Below are positions 52,081-61,412 of a DNA stretch of 64,000 bases, piece by piece. The stretch comes from Bacillaceae bacterium IKA-2 (GTDB taxonomy: Bacteria > Bacillota > Bacilli > Bacillales > Anaerobacillaceae): contig CP134492.1 of assembly GCA_031761875.1 (NCBI GenBank), forward strand, positions 3,472,001 to 3,536,000, written 5' to 3'. The notes below the pieces were generated by a model. That model was given only the letters and a program-made list of their open reading frames with translations, did not search any database and had not been told where the DNA came from. A program made the translations under genes and the position numbers. The stretch's first letter is position 1. Every line of letters begins with the position of its first letter.

Positions 52081-53277
52081 ACCTGAAGTTATATTTTCCT
52101 CAATACGTTCAACAACAAGGTGGCGATCGTACATGTAGGTTGTTACAAAACTAATTATAAACATCAACATTATACCGTAAAATAATGCCTGCATTCCAAA
52201 CGAATCAACAGCAACACCTCCAAGAAATGGGCCTAGCATTCTCCCACCTTGAGCAACACTATTAACAATTCCTTGGTAAAAACCCTCTTTCCCTTTTGGC
52301 GCCAACTGATGAGCAATTGTTGGCACGACTGGCCAAACAAACATCTCTCCAATCGTTAAAATAATCATAGCCACCAAAAACATAAGAAAAACTTCTGCTT
52401 GGGCCAAAATAAAAAATGAAACCATAAAAATTCCGAGACCAAAGTAAATCTGTCCTTTAAAAGTGTGGAACCATTTTTTTATCAATAGTGCGATTATAGG
52501 CTGTCCAAGAACGATCAAAGCACCATTTACTGTCCAAATAAAGCTATACTGCCTCAAGCTAATCCCTAGTGACTGAGTGTGCACTGCTATCGTTGTTGGC
52601 CACTGTGAATAGGCAACCCAACAAATAATAAACCCGACACAAAGAATTAATAACGCCTTAAACCTAGACTTATTTTCAATTGTCACCCTTTGATCAAAAA
52701 CGCTCGTCGCTTGCACTTTATCAGCTCCCGCGCCCTCCAACCCTTTATATCCGAAAAAAGCAACTATAAAGAAAATCACATACATAAAGCCATTTGCAAA
52801 AAATACATAATCAAATCGAATTGAAGCAACAAGTCCACCAAGTGATGCCCCAATTGCTATTCCAAGATTTTGAGCTACATAAATCGCATTAAACGCCTTT
52901 CTGCCACCTTCAGGCCAAACAAAACCAGCCATTGCATACATAGCTGGAAACGTGATCCCAGAACCAAAACCTAATCCAACTAATAAAACAACATAATAAA
53001 TCCAACTATGAAAAAATGCTAACGTAAATGCGCTTGCCATCGTAATTGAAATTCCCAATATGATGGTTTTATAGCCGCCAATTCGATCAAAAAGTCTGCC
53101 CCCAAATAAATTACCAAGTACTCCTGCTCCTGCATTAACCATCAATACAAGACCAGCCACACTCAATGATTTCCCCAGTTCTTGATGAATATAAATTGTA
53201 TTAAGTGGCCACAAAAAAGAAGCGCCAGTTACGTTGATCACCATACCGATGACAAGCAACCATAACGCCTTTGGCAT
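52072..53277 (-). CDS. MFS transporter (YttB-like)
   Basis: A 401-residue MFS protein with about 12 helices. The motif A-like loop is GNLFGGRLFDRIGGYKTIILG (about residues 55-75). The repeated middle loop has EGAGADKVQATSVFDQ. Substrate unknown; multidrug efflux is common in this group. It is in the same gene neighbourhood as leuS, as is B. subtilis yttB, but the identity is not certain. ATG 53277 is preceded by AGAGAGGTAGAGG. Confidence 0.78.
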   Translation of the reverse strand: MPKALWLLVIGMVINVTGASFLWPLNTIYIHQELGKSLSVAGLVLMVNAGAGVLGNLFGGRLFDRIGGYKTIILGISITMASAFTLAFFHSWIYYVVLLVGLGFGSGITFPAMYAMAGFVWPEGGRKAFNAIYVAQNLGIAIGASLGGLVASIRFDYVFFANGFMYVIFFIVAFFGYKGLEGAGADKVQATSVFDQRVTIENKSRFKALLILCVGFIICWVAYSQWPTTIAVHTQSLGISLRQYSFIWTVNGALIVLGQPIIALLIKKWFHTFKGQIYFGLGIFMVSFFILAQAEVFLMFLVAMIILTIGEMFVWPVVPTIAHQLAPKGKEGFYQGIVNSVAQGGRMLGPFLGGVAVDSFGMQALFYGIMLMFIISFVTTYMYDRHLVVERIEENITSGIG

Positions 53278-53627
53278 AGACCTCTACCTCTCTCTTATTT
53301 CGTCTCTCTAAAGAAATTGTATGCGATATCCTTTAAATTAGCAATCGAATTTTAATAGAATACTTACGACCATATCACTCGTTTACACCTCACCTTTGTG
53401 AAAAATTCACATGGTGTCTGACACCCAATGCATAAAAAACATTCAAGTCGTTCAATTTCGCTTAACTACTATCCGCGTCCGGCAGGCAAGAGCAGCATTT
53501 AATTGTGCATAAGTTCACATGGTGTCTGACACCGAGTAAAAGAATTATTTTGTCTGACACCCGCTCGTCACTATGGTAAAATCATTCTATGTTTTAATTC
53601 AGAAAATGCTAGGAATGAGGTACTATA
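53278..53627. repeat. Gap of 350 bp with palindromic REP-like repeats
   Basis: TTCACATGGTGTCTGACACC occurs twice (53407-53426 and 53516-53535), and TTTTGTCTGACACCC once more (53551-53565). GGTGTCTGACACC is a perfect palindrome. Such repeats are common in Bacillaceae genomes and are thought to be spread by REP-associated transposases; no such gene is in the window. No gene was found in the gap. Confidence 0.7.
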
Positions 53628-54644
53628 ATGATTGATTTACGTAGTGATACAATTACAAAACCTACAAATAAAATGCGCGAGGCGATGTTTAATGCTGAAG
53701 TTGGTGACGACGTTTATGGAGAGGATCCAACTATTAATAAACTAGAAAACCTTGCCGCCCAAATGTTAGGTAAAGAAGCGGCATTATTTGTGACAAGTGG
53801 GACTCAAGGCAATCAAATTGCGGTACTAACCCACTGTCGCCTAGGAGACGAAATAATTTTAGATGAAGATTCCCATATCGTTTTTTATGAGGCTGGTGCT
53901 ATTGCAGCTTTTGCTGGAGTTCAGCCGCGGACAATTAAATCTCACCAAGGTCTAATCGACCCAGAGAAACTCGAGAGTGCAATCCGCACAAATGATATTC
54001 ATTTTCCTGATACTAGTCTTATCTGTTTAGAAAACACCCATAACCGGGCAGGGGGGGTTGCAATTTCCGCTAGTCATATGTCCAAACTTTTCGAGGTTGC
54101 CAACCAAAAAAATATTCCTGTTCATCTAGATGGAGCTCGTTTGATGAATGCCGCAGTTGCTTTTGGAGAGCCTCTCACAATGTTCACGCAGTACACAACA
54201 ACTGTCCAAATTTGCCTGTCAAAAGGCTTAGGTGCTCCTGTCGGCTCGATTTTGGCTGGTCCAAAGCCATTTATTGAAAAAGCACGAAAATGGCGAAAAC
54301 GTTTAGGTGGTGGTCTAAGGCAGGCCGGCATTCTAGGTGCTGCCGGTATCATCGCCTTAACAGAAATGGTCGATCGTTTGGCAATCGATCATGATAATGC
54401 TAAAATACTTGCAGATGGTTTGAGCAAGCATTCATCTTTAACAGTCATAAACAACGTCGATACGAACATTGTTTTAATTGATATAAGCAAGACCGGAAAA
54501 GACTCTTCACAATTTATTGAAGATCTGAAAAATTCAGGTGTTCTTGCTGTCCCATTTGGCCCATCAACTGTTAGATTTACAACCCATTACGATGTAAGTC
54601 GAGAAAAGATTGAACAATCAATAGATTTAATTATGAATTTATGA
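53628..54644 (+). CDS. ltaE: Low-specificity L-threonine aldolase
   Basis: A 338-residue PLP enzyme of the LtaE/GlyI family that cleaves L-threonine and L-allo-threonine to glycine and acetaldehyde. Signature MIDLRSDTITKPTNKMREAM, EVGDDVYGEDPTINKLE, FVTSGTQGNQIA, ENTHNRAGG, HLDGARLMNAAVA, and PLP lysine in CLSKGLGAPVGS (about residue 200). It is monocistronic; ATG has GAGGT upstream. Length normal. Confidence 0.9.
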   Translation: MIDLRSDTITKPTNKMREAMFNAEVGDDVYGEDPTINKLENLAAQMLGKEAALFVTSGTQGNQIAVLTHCRLGDEIILDEDSHIVFYEAGAIAAFAGVQPRTIKSHQGLIDPEKLESAIRTNDIHFPDTSLICLENTHNRAGGVAISASHMSKLFEVANQKNIPVHLDGARLMNAAVAFGEPLTMFTQYTTTVQICLSKGLGAPVGSILAGPKPFIEKARKWRKRLGGGLRQAGILGAAGIIALTEMVDRLAIDHDNAKILADGLSKHSSLTVINNVDTNIVLIDISKTGKDSSQFIEDLKNSGVLAVPFGPSTVRFTTHYDVSREKIEQSIDLIMNL

Positions 54645-54727
54645 AGTTTCAAGTAATCAATAGCGAAACTTTTATCTATAAAGTCGTTATTTAAATTCAA
54701 TTCTACATCTAAGAAAGGATCCTGATT

Positions 54728-55681
54728 ATGACATTAAACGATCAACTAATACCGATCATGTTCGGCGACAAACGCTATCATTCATGGAACTTTCATCTAC
54801 GCCAAGAGTTTGGTGAAAAAATATTTAAAATCCCTTTAGATGCTGGTTTTGATTGCCCAAACCGAGATGGCACTGTCGCTAGTGGCGGCTGTACTTTTTG
54901 TAGTGAACGTGGTTCAGGCGATTTTGCCGGTGACCGTAAAGATGATCTTATTACTCAGTTCAATACAATTAAAGCAAAAATGCATGAAAAATGGCCCAAC
55001 GGCAAATACATTGGTTATTTTCAAGCTTATACAAACACATACGCACCCGTGGAGGAACTTCGCGAAATGTTTGAAGTGATTTTAGAACAAGAGGGGGTCA
55101 TCGGTCTCTCGATTGCGACCCGACCAGATTGTTTACCAGATGATGTCGTCGAATATTTAGGTGAGCTCAATAAAAAAACGTACCTCTGGGTTGAATTAGG
55201 TTTACAGACCGTGCATGAGCGAACTGCTAACTTAATCAACCGTGCCCATGATTATCAAACATATGTTGATGGTGTTAAAAAATTACGCAAGCATAACATT
55301 CAAATCTGTGCCCACATTATTAACGGATTACCTCTTGAAACACCTGAGATGATGATGGAAACGGCAAAAGAAGTAGCAAAGTTAGACGTTCAGGGTATTA
55401 AAATTCATCTTCTTCACCTTTTACGCAAAACAGCAATGGTCAAGCAGTATGAAAAAGGCATGCTAGAGTTTATGAGTTCAGAAGAGTATATTAAGCTTGT
55501 TTGCGACCAACTGGAGATCATTCCGCCTGAAATGGTTATTCATCGCTTAACGGGTGACGGCCCCCCTGATTTACTGATTGGACCAATGTGGAGCTTAAAT
55601 AAATGGGAAGTCCTAAACGGGATAGATGCTGAACTAAAGCGGCGCAACAGTCACCAAGGCAAATACTATTCTAGGGGGTAA
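54728..55681 (+). CDS. mnmL: Radical SAM protein YtqA (MnmL), tRNA mnm5s2U pathway
   Basis: A 317-residue radical SAM enzyme of the TIGR01212 family. The 4Fe-4S site is CPNRDGTVASGGCTFC (Cys-x11-Cys-x2-Cys spacing), followed by GYFQAYTNTYAPVEELREMFE and LWVELGLQTVHERTANLINRAHDY. It is the counterpart of B. subtilis YtqA, recently proposed as MnmL, which acts with MnmM to convert cmnm5s2U34 to mnm5s2U34 in Gram-positive bacteria. The following gene (12 bp later) is its partner. ATG has AAAGGATC upstream. Confidence 0.86.
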   Translation: MTLNDQLIPIMFGDKRYHSWNFHLRQEFGEKIFKIPLDAGFDCPNRDGTVASGGCTFCSERGSGDFAGDRKDDLITQFNTIKAKMHEKWPNGKYIGYFQAYTNTYAPVEELREMFEVILEQEGVIGLSIATRPDCLPDDVVEYLGELNKKTYLWVELGLQTVHERTANLINRAHDYQTYVDGVKKLRKHNIQICAHIINGLPLETPEMMMETAKEVAKLDVQGIKIHLLHLLRKTAMVKQYEKGMLEFMSSEEYIKLVCDQLEIIPPEMVIHRLTGDGPPDLLIGPMWSLNKWEVLNGIDAELKRRNSHQGKYYSRG

Positions 55682-55692
55682 TCAATATCAAA

Positions 55693-56259
55693 GTGTTAGG
55701 AATTCTCCCTTTTGCCCGTAAGCTTTTAAAAGATGCAGTTTCTAATGGAGATACTGTCATCGACGCAACCGCCGGAAACGGTCATGACACATTATTTTTG
55801 GCTCAACTTGTTGGCGCGTCTGGTCGTGTCTATAGTTTTGATATCCAAGAAACTGCGATCGCTAATACAAAGGCTCGTTTATGTGAACACAACTGTCTTA
55901 CTCAAGCCACTCTTTTCCAAATCGGTCATGAAAATGTAAAATCGCTCCTATCAGCCGCGGATCATGGCAATATTTCCGGCTGTATTTTTAATCTCGGCTA
56001 CTTACCCGGTGGAGATAAGGAGATTGTTACAAAAGCTGAAACGACCTTAAATGCGATTTCTGATATATTGCCTCTCTTAAAAAAAGAGGCAATTATCGTT
56101 CTTGTCATCTATCAAGGCCATGATGAGGGAAAAAAAGAAAAAGACCATTTGCTTAAGTTTGTCACTACAATCGACCAAACAAAAGCACACGTCCTAACCT
56201 ATCATTTTATTAATCAAAAAAACAATCCTCCATTTATTATCGCGATTGAGAAAAGATAA
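55693..56259 (+). CDS. mnmM: tRNA (mnm5s2U34)-methyltransferase MnmM (YtqB)
   Basis: A 188-residue SAM-dependent Rossmann-fold methyltransferase. Motif I is VIDATAGNGHDTLFLA, motif II VYSFDIQETAIANT, and the conserved FNLGYLPGGDKEI and VVYHG-like VIYQGHDEG are also present. It should methylate the nm5s2U34 group of tRNA. I give the start as the GTG at 55693, but alignment with YtqB (MILKKILPY) would place the start at an ATC (55687), 8 nt behind GGGGG; the start is therefore unresolved. It is coupled to mnmL, 12 bp apart. Confidence 0.87.
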   Translation: MLGILPFARKLLKDAVSNGDTVIDATAGNGHDTLFLAQLVGASGRVYSFDIQETAIANTKARLCEHNCLTQATLFQIGHENVKSLLSAADHGNISGCIFNLGYLPGGDKEIVTKAETTLNAISDILPLLKKEAIIVLVIYQGHDEGKKEKDHLLKFVTTIDQTKAHVLTYHFINQKNNPPFIIAIEKR

Positions 56260-56371
56260 ATATTTTTGTAATTTTTTGAAAATATATTATTATTTTCTAC
56301 TAAAATTGTATTGACAGATCTCCACACTTTATATAAAACTTAAATCAGAGGATATCAAAGGGGGATTTTTT

Positions 56372-56944
56372 ATGAATTTATTAGATGAAACTATTTTACA
56401 TAACGAAGCTTTTGTCGTCGAGAAAAAGTATGAACCATTTATAACAAGTAAATTCCCAGATAAAAAATTAGTGATTCTTTCATGTATGGATACAAGACTT
56501 ACCCACATGCTGCCACAAGCTTTAAATTTAAAAAACGGAGATGCAAAAATTATTAAAAATGCTGGTGCCGTTATCTCTCATCCATTTGGGAGTATTATGC
56601 GTAGTATCATCGTAGCAGTTTACGCGTTAGGTGCTGAAGAAGTTTGGATCATTGGTCACCACGGTTGTGGCATGGCAGGACTTGAGGCGAAATCTGTATT
56701 AGATAAATCTGAGGCAAGAGGAATTAATCCAGAAGTGATTAAAAACCTTCATTTCTCAGGTATTAACATTAATTCATGGCTAAAGGGATTTGCAAATGTA
56801 GAAGATAGTGTTCAACACAGTGTCGAAATGGTTAGGCACCACCCCTTATTCCCAGCAGATATTCCTGTTCACGGCCTTGTTATTGACCCCGGAACTGGGA
56901 AGTTAGATGTTATAACTAATGGCTATGAAAATGGAAAAATCTAA
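56372..56944 (+). CDS. ytiB: Beta-carbonic anhydrase YtiB
   Basis: A 190-residue beta-class carbonic anhydrase (CO2 hydration). Zinc ligands Cys38 (LSCMDTRL, with Asp40-Arg42 dyad), His96 and Cys99 (GHHGCGM), all present. KNAGAVISHPFGS is a typical family segment. It follows a GC-poor intergenic region with AAAGGGGGA before the ATG. Cytosolic. The window also has a gamma-class enzyme at 61413. Confidence 0.9.
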   Translation: MNLLDETILHNEAFVVEKKYEPFITSKFPDKKLVILSCMDTRLTHMLPQALNLKNGDAKIIKNAGAVISHPFGSIMRSIIVAVYALGAEEVWIIGHHGCGMAGLEAKSVLDKSEARGINPEVIKNLHFSGININSWLKGFANVEDSVQHSVEMVRHHPLFPADIPVHGLVIDPGTGKLDVITNGYENGKI

Positions 56945-56949
56945 ACATT

Positions 56950-56990
56950 AAAAAGGGTTACCCTAAGTTTACTTTTGGGTAACCCTTTTT
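56950..56990 (+). terminator. ytiB: Terminator after ytiB
   Basis: AAAAAGGGTTACCC / GGGTAACCCTTTTT, 14-bp perfect stem; on either strand it ends with a T-run. Confidence 0.9.
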
Positions 56991-57029
56991 CTCACATGTG
57001 AAACAAACTTTGCCTTTCTCCTCAGCCGC

Positions 57030-57269
57030 TTAAACTGCAGTCCATGAAGCACCAATTATTACTAGTAAAATAAATAACACAATAATTAACGCAAAGCCAC
57101 GTCCCGCCGCGCGGGGAGCCGGAGCAGCTCCGTGACCGTAACCTGAACTATAAGCTTGAGCATATGCTTCACCGTTTGCTTTAGCATAAGCCTCAGCCAT
57201 ACCATTTGCTTGAGCTTGAGCGTAAGCTGCCGCACCATGATCTACTGAACCAAAATTTCCAAACATCAT
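57030..57269 (-). CDS. YjcZ-like small spore/membrane protein
   Basis: A 79-residue protein with a C-terminal hydrophobic segment (GFALIIVLFILLVIIGASW), the hallmark of the YjcZ family, whose small members are made during sporulation. The N-terminal 50 residues (HGAAAYAQAQANGMAEAYAKANG, in part AYAQAY...AYAQAYSSGYG) are repetitive Ala/Gln/Tyr/Gly-rich and longer than in minimal YjcZ proteins. Start ATG has AAAGGTGGTG. Confidence 0.75.
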   Translation of the reverse strand: MMFGNFGSVDHGAAAYAQAQANGMAEAYAKANGEAYAQAYSSGYGHGAAPAPRAAGRGFALIIVLFILLVIIGASWTAV

Positions 57270-57428
57270 AACACCACCTTTCGCATTACGTATTACTAAC
57301 CTATGCTTGAAGTGATATTTATGAGTTAGGTTAAACGCGGAGATCCTAGATCATTTTTTATTGTTGAATTCTAGAATAAATATGCCAAACGCTATCCGAA
57401 TATCCCCTTGTTAACCAGCAATTCTATG

Positions 57429-58238
57429 TCAATTGATAATGTTTTTCCCATAAAATATTTCATCCATTTCCAATTTTAACCTGCTCTCGATCTCCCGCTC
57501 CTCCTCAGTAGTTAATTGTTCTTTTTTATATCTAAAAAGATAGTTGTTCAATTCAAAACCTTTTAGCTTACATTTTGTATGAAAGATGTTTTCTTGATAG
57601 ACATTGACATCAATCATCTCATATAATTTTTTTACATCCTCTGGAATGTAATTTTGAATTGAATTGATTTCATGGTCAATAAACAGCTTATTACCACTAA
57701 TATCTCTAGTAAAACCTCGGACGCGGTAATCGATCGTCATTACATCAGTTTCAAACGAGTAAATTAAATAATTTAATGCTTTTAGAGGAGATATTTCACC
57801 GCATGTGGCTACATCAATATCGGCTCTAAACGAACTAATACCTTCAATCGGATGATATTCTGGATACGTATGGACAGTTATATGACTTTTATCTAACTGC
57901 ATCGTAACAGCATTAGGAAGTGGTCCTGGTGTTTCTTCATAAGATTCAGATGGCACTTCGACAATTGGCCCCTCTGAAACTAACATCGTTACACTTGCGC
58001 CTTGCGGGACATAATCTTGTTTTGCTACACTTAAGACATGAGCGCCAATAATTTCAGCTACATGATTTAATTTTTTTGATAACCTTTCCGCACTATACTC
58101 TTCATCAATGTATTCTATGTACGCTTGTCGTTCTTGTTTCGTCCTCGTAAAACAAATATCATACATATTAAAACTTAATGATTTTGTCAAATTATTAAAT
58201 TCATGCAATATTATTCGTTGCTCTGGAATAATCATCAT
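57429..58238 (-). CDS. speD: S-adenosylmethionine decarboxylase proenzyme SpeD
   Basis: A 269-residue pyruvoyl enzyme. The self-cleavage site is [16 protein letters not shown], where Ser118 becomes the pyruvoyl group. [16 protein letters not shown] contains the catalytic Cys. It provides decarboxylated SAM for spermidine synthesis. The length (about 265) matches the E. coli-type enzyme, not the short 130-residue Bacillus SpeH form. No speE is in the window. Start ATG 58238 (or ATG 58235) has AAAGGGG. Confidence 0.92.
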   Translation of the reverse strand: MMIIPEQRIILHEFNNLTKSLSFNMYDICFTRTKQERQAYIEYIDEEYSAERLSKKLNHVAEIIGAHVLSVAKQDYVPQGASVTMLVSEGPIVEVPSESYEETPGPLPNAVTMQLDKSHITVHTYPEYHPIEGISSFRADIDVATCGEISPLKALNYLIYSFETDVMTIDYRVRGFTRDISGNKLFIDHEINSIQNYIPEDVKKLYEMIDVNVYQENIFHTKCKLKGFELNNYLFRYKKEQLTTEEEREIESRLKLEMDEIFYGKNIIN

Positions 58239-58374
58239 TCAATTCCCCTTTTAATGAGTTCAAGAAGAAAGATAATCAGAACTTATAAGAAATTCGATCA
58301 CAATACTTATCCCATCTTTATGAACATCATTATACTAATTAAATATTACTATCATGCCCATTCACACTAAAAAA

Positions 58375-58407
58375 ACGCATGCAAACCATTTAAAGGTTCG
58401 CATGCGT
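58375..58407 (-). terminator. Terminator of the ytpA-ytpB-oxidoreductase operon
   Basis: On the minus strand ACGCATGCGAACC pairs with GGTTTGCATGCGT (one mismatch), followed by seven T. Confidence 0.88.
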
Positions 58408-58430
58408 AAATTTTGCAACAAATTATTCAT

Positions 58431-59411
58431 TCATAAAAGTTTAGTCATTTCTTTCCCCGCCGCTATCCCTGAAATCGCTGCTGTTTCAAGGCGAGCTCTT
58501 TTAGACGGATCATTTGGAGCTAAAAAAGCATCTCCTGCAAAAATGAGTGGAAAAGAAAGCTCAGCATTTAAAAACGGCTGGTTAACCACTCTGACAGCTT
58601 CCGAATATCGCCATTTCTTCAATTGAATAGAGACAACTTTAGCTTCATTCAAATACTTATCGGAAATCAGTTCTAAAACATTGGCAAGTACTTGCTCATC
58701 TTCTCTAGCAAAATTTTCTTTTGACCACTCACCAGTCATATAAATACTTAAAATTGCCGTAGAAGATATTCCCTTTTTTTGATGGTCAACGATTCTATCA
58801 ATTCCGTTTGGTAACTTACTATCAGCATAACCAAGGGAATCTAAGTTACTGGGTTGATCAAGCTCAACAATAGCTACTAAACAGGGGGAAAATTCAATCG
58901 CTTCAGTTACCTCTTTAATCGATGTTTTAAGCTCAATGTTTCCTGTTTTCAGTAGTTCAATTATTTGTGGCATTGGCGCAGTCATAATCAGTGCTTTTGC
59001 TTGAAGCTCTTCTTTGTCTGTTTTTAGATGGAATCCTTGTGCTCCTTCATGAACAGATATTACTTTTGTGTTTAACTTTGTGTTTAAACCTTCCGCTAAC
59101 ATACTGGCTAAACCATTCATTCCTGATACACAGTAATACCTTGGATGAGTTCCACCAAACCATTTTTTTGTCCAACCATTTTCATGCCAATTTAGAGCTT
59201 GTTTGTTAAATAGGTCCGTAAAAGCTGTAAAAAATTGCGTACCGTGATCAGCTTTCCCACCTCCGACACGACGAGTAGCTAATCTACCTCCCACACTTTT
59301 ACCTTTTTCTACTATTAAAACATCATTTACCCCTGCTTCTTTAAGCGTATTTGCCGCCATTATACCTGCAAGGCCACCACCAACGATGATAACATCTACT
59401 TTGTTCATCAT
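58431..59411 (-). CDS. FAD-dependent amine oxidase-like protein
   Basis: A protein of about 326 residues with an N-terminal FAD/NAD-binding motif (VDVIIVGGGLAGIMAANTLKEAG) and GKSVGGRLATRRVGGGKADHGTQFF, similar to renalase/amine-oxidase-like flavoproteins. The C-terminal PLIFAGDAFLAPNDPSKRARLETAAISG holds the second FAD site. Substrate unknown. ATG 59411 follows AAGGGTG; ATG 59408 is also possible. It is 23 bp after ytpB on the same strand and may act on a terpenoid, but that is inference. Confidence 0.78.
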   Translation of the reverse strand: MMNKVDVIIVGGGLAGIMAANTLKEAGVNDVLIVEKGKSVGGRLATRRVGGGKADHGTQFFTAFTDLFNKQALNWHENGWTKKWFGGTHPRYYCVSGMNGLASMLAEGLNTKLNTKVISVHEGAQGFHLKTDKEELQAKALIMTAPMPQIIELLKTGNIELKTSIKEVTEAIEFSPCLVAIVELDQPSNLDSLGYADSKLPNGIDRIVDHQKKGISSTAILSIYMTGEWSKENFAREDEQVLANVLELISDKYLNEAKVVSIQLKKWRYSEAVRVVNQPFLNAELSFPLIFAGDAFLAPNDPSKRARLETAAISGIAAGKEMTKLL

Positions 59412-59433
59412 TTCTTTCACCCTTCCTAAGTTG

Positions 59434-60510
59434 CTACCTCTTTAATCGCCTATAAATCCAACTATTAAAAAAGAAAAACCAAGTTGAGCCGCCACCGATT
59501 CGGATCAACCGTTTCGCGATTTTCTCAACATTTTTCTGCTTCCTTACTTTTTCATCTGCTAAGTAAATAGCGATTAAGCCTTTATTAATAAAATAATGAA
59601 ACGGTTGATCTGGCAATTGTTGAATACTCTTATCTGCCTCAATTGCAAAGTGTTCGAGACGCTCCATTAAATGTTCTTGATTGTCATAATAAAAACAGAA
59701 GTTTAAATCTCCCCCGACTCGATCTTCTGCCTGATCAATAAAATAGTCAAGCATAATATGTAACCCCTGCACCCAAGGAAAATAACTTTCTTTAACTTTC
59801 AGCGCTTCTTTACTAGTAAAATTATTATTAGTTGCATAAGCAACTAAACAAAAAATTCCCAGTGTCGAACCGGCACATGCTGAAAATTCAAACCACGTCA
59901 TTGATGGCAACTGGTCTTTTTGCTGATTAAACCACTTCTCTAAACGAGGAACTCTTTCTGATGCTTGAACATGCTTATGCACTTGTAAGTCACAATAATA
60001 TTGAGCTAATTCGATAGTAAACGGCTGAATACTCTCATAGACAGGCAACGTCTTGATAACTTCCTGACAAGTAGTAACAAGTTCATGTAAATAACCACCA
60101 TCATCCTTTTCTTCTCGATAACGATAATAATCCTCTAGGGCTGCTTCAGGAGTTAACGCATGCAGCATTGAGTCGTGCAATGTCCGGAAATCTGCAGGAT
60201 CTAATGAAGTGCTACGGTCACATAGATTGTCTAAATAATCGCTAATCGTTTGGTAAGCAACAATAAAGCGAATTACTTTATCAATATCTTCACCTGCTAG
60301 TATCCCATAAATACTACCGCCCTCACAGTGAAACGTCTTCCCCTCTATACTTGCCAGGGCTTGTTTTTGCAACTCTGGATTTGGAATGCTTCTCGCCTTT
60401 TGCTTCCATTCCTCTAAATAATAGTGAACACGCGGTAAAACCTTTTTATAAATTATCGCCATCATTGACCATGGTCTTTTTGGTGTACCCAATCTATTTT
60501 CACTCCCCAC
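59434..60510 (-). CDS. ytpB: Tetraprenyl-beta-curcumene synthase YtpB
   Basis: A 358-residue large terpene synthase (DUF2600, class IB). Aspartate-rich motif DYLDNLCDRS (about residue 91), second Asp-rich motif DYFIDQAEDRVGGDLN (about 256), both intact; IPNPELQKQALASI and GKTFHCEGGSIYG are family-typical. It cyclises tetraprenyl diphosphate for sesquarterpene synthesis in spores. The start GTG 60510 lacks a good SD; a TTG at 60492 after GGGGAG is an alternative. The stop of ytpA is 5 bp upstream, so the two are coupled. Confidence 0.86.
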   Translation of the reverse strand: MGSENRLGTPKRPWSMMAIIYKKVLPRVHYYLEEWKQKARSIPNPELQKQALASIEGKTFHCEGGSIYGILAGEDIDKVIRFIVAYQTISDYLDNLCDRSTSLDPADFRTLHDSMLHALTPEAALEDYYRYREEKDDGGYLHELVTTCQEVIKTLPVYESIQPFTIELAQYYCDLQVHKHVQASERVPRLEKWFNQQKDQLPSMTWFEFSACAGSTLGIFCLVAYATNNNFTSKEALKVKESYFPWVQGLHIMLDYFIDQAEDRVGGDLNFCFYYDNQEHLMERLEHFAIEADKSIQQLPDQPFHYFINKGLIAIYLADEKVRKQKNVEKIAKRLIRIGGGSTWFFFFNSWIYRRLKR

Positions 60511-60515
60511 TCGGA

Positions 60516-61295
60516 TTAGTGCAAATGTAGCTCCGTAAACATTCTTGCCACTTTATACACTTTTTCCTTTTCAGGCTCATTGAATACTTCATGGTAAAGA
60601 TCTGGCCACTCTTTATAATATTTTTCTGTTATATTTAGATTATTAAACCACGGTATGACTGCTTCCTTATCAACAATTAAATCATCACCAGCTTGTAAAA
60701 GTAACAAAGGAACATCGGGAAAAAAATTGACTTTTTCGTGACTAGCTTTCATAGCTGTTTCCAATTCAAAATACCATCTTACAGATACTTTTTTTACACT
60801 ATATGGGTCATTTTCATCCCATTTTCTCATCTCTTCGCAACGCGTTCCAGCACCAGGTTGTAGATTAGTTGGCAATCTTAATTTTGGAGAAACCTTATTT
60901 AAGATCAAGGCACTAAAATGCTTTAGTTTTGAAGGTGGATTTACTAATCCTAAACACGGCGAAGATAAAATTAGCGCGTTAACAGGTAGGTTTTTTTTCA
61001 ACATTGTTTGAATAACTGCAAGCCCACCCATACTATGACCGAAGAGAAATATAGGTAACTGAAACTGAACTGCTCGCTCATACCACTCAGTTATTGCATC
61101 AATATATTCTTGAAACGAATCAATATGACCTTTAAATTCCGGATTTTCCCCTTGCCCTGGCAAGTCACCAATCACAACATGAAACCCGTCTTTAACAAGC
61201 TTGTTAACTAACCATTTATATCGAGCATGATGCTCATTCGCTCCATGAACTACTACAAATACACCTTTAGCATTTTCACTTTCATGTACCCACAT
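60516..61295 (-). CDS. ytpA: Alpha/beta hydrolase (phospholipase-like) YtpA
   Basis: A 259-residue monoacylglycerol lipase/lysophospholipase-like protein. Nucleophile in GHSMGG (about residue 91), Asp in LLQAGDDLIVDKEA, His in DLYHEVFNEPE; oxyanion region VVVHGANEHHARYKW. B. subtilis YtpA makes the lysophospholipid antibiotic bacilysocin. ATG 61295 with AGAGGAG. First gene of ytpA-ytpB-oxidoreductase. Confidence 0.87.
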   Translation of the reverse strand: MWVHESENAKGVFVVVHGANEHHARYKWLVNKLVKDGFHVVIGDLPGQGENPEFKGHIDSFQEYIDAITEWYERAVQFQLPIFLFGHSMGGLAVIQTMLKKNLPVNALILSSPCLGLVNPPSKLKHFSALILNKVSPKLRLPTNLQPGAGTRCEEMRKWDENDPYSVKKVSVRWYFELETAMKASHEKVNFFPDVPLLLLQAGDDLIVDKEAVIPWFNNLNITEKYYKEWPDLYHEVFNEPEKEKVYKVARMFTELHLH

Positions 61296-61412
61296 ATAAA
61301 CATCTCCTCTTACTTATCTGCTACCTAATTAAGCTATTCTTTGTTAAACTAAACTTAATGACTACCAAGAATCTGTTATAAAAAAAATACCATAACTAAA
61401 GGGAGGATTCAA

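Noticed and set aside
52072-53277. Naming the transporter yttB
   Set aside because: Gene neighbourhood suggests it, but the sequence alone is not enough among MFS paralogues.
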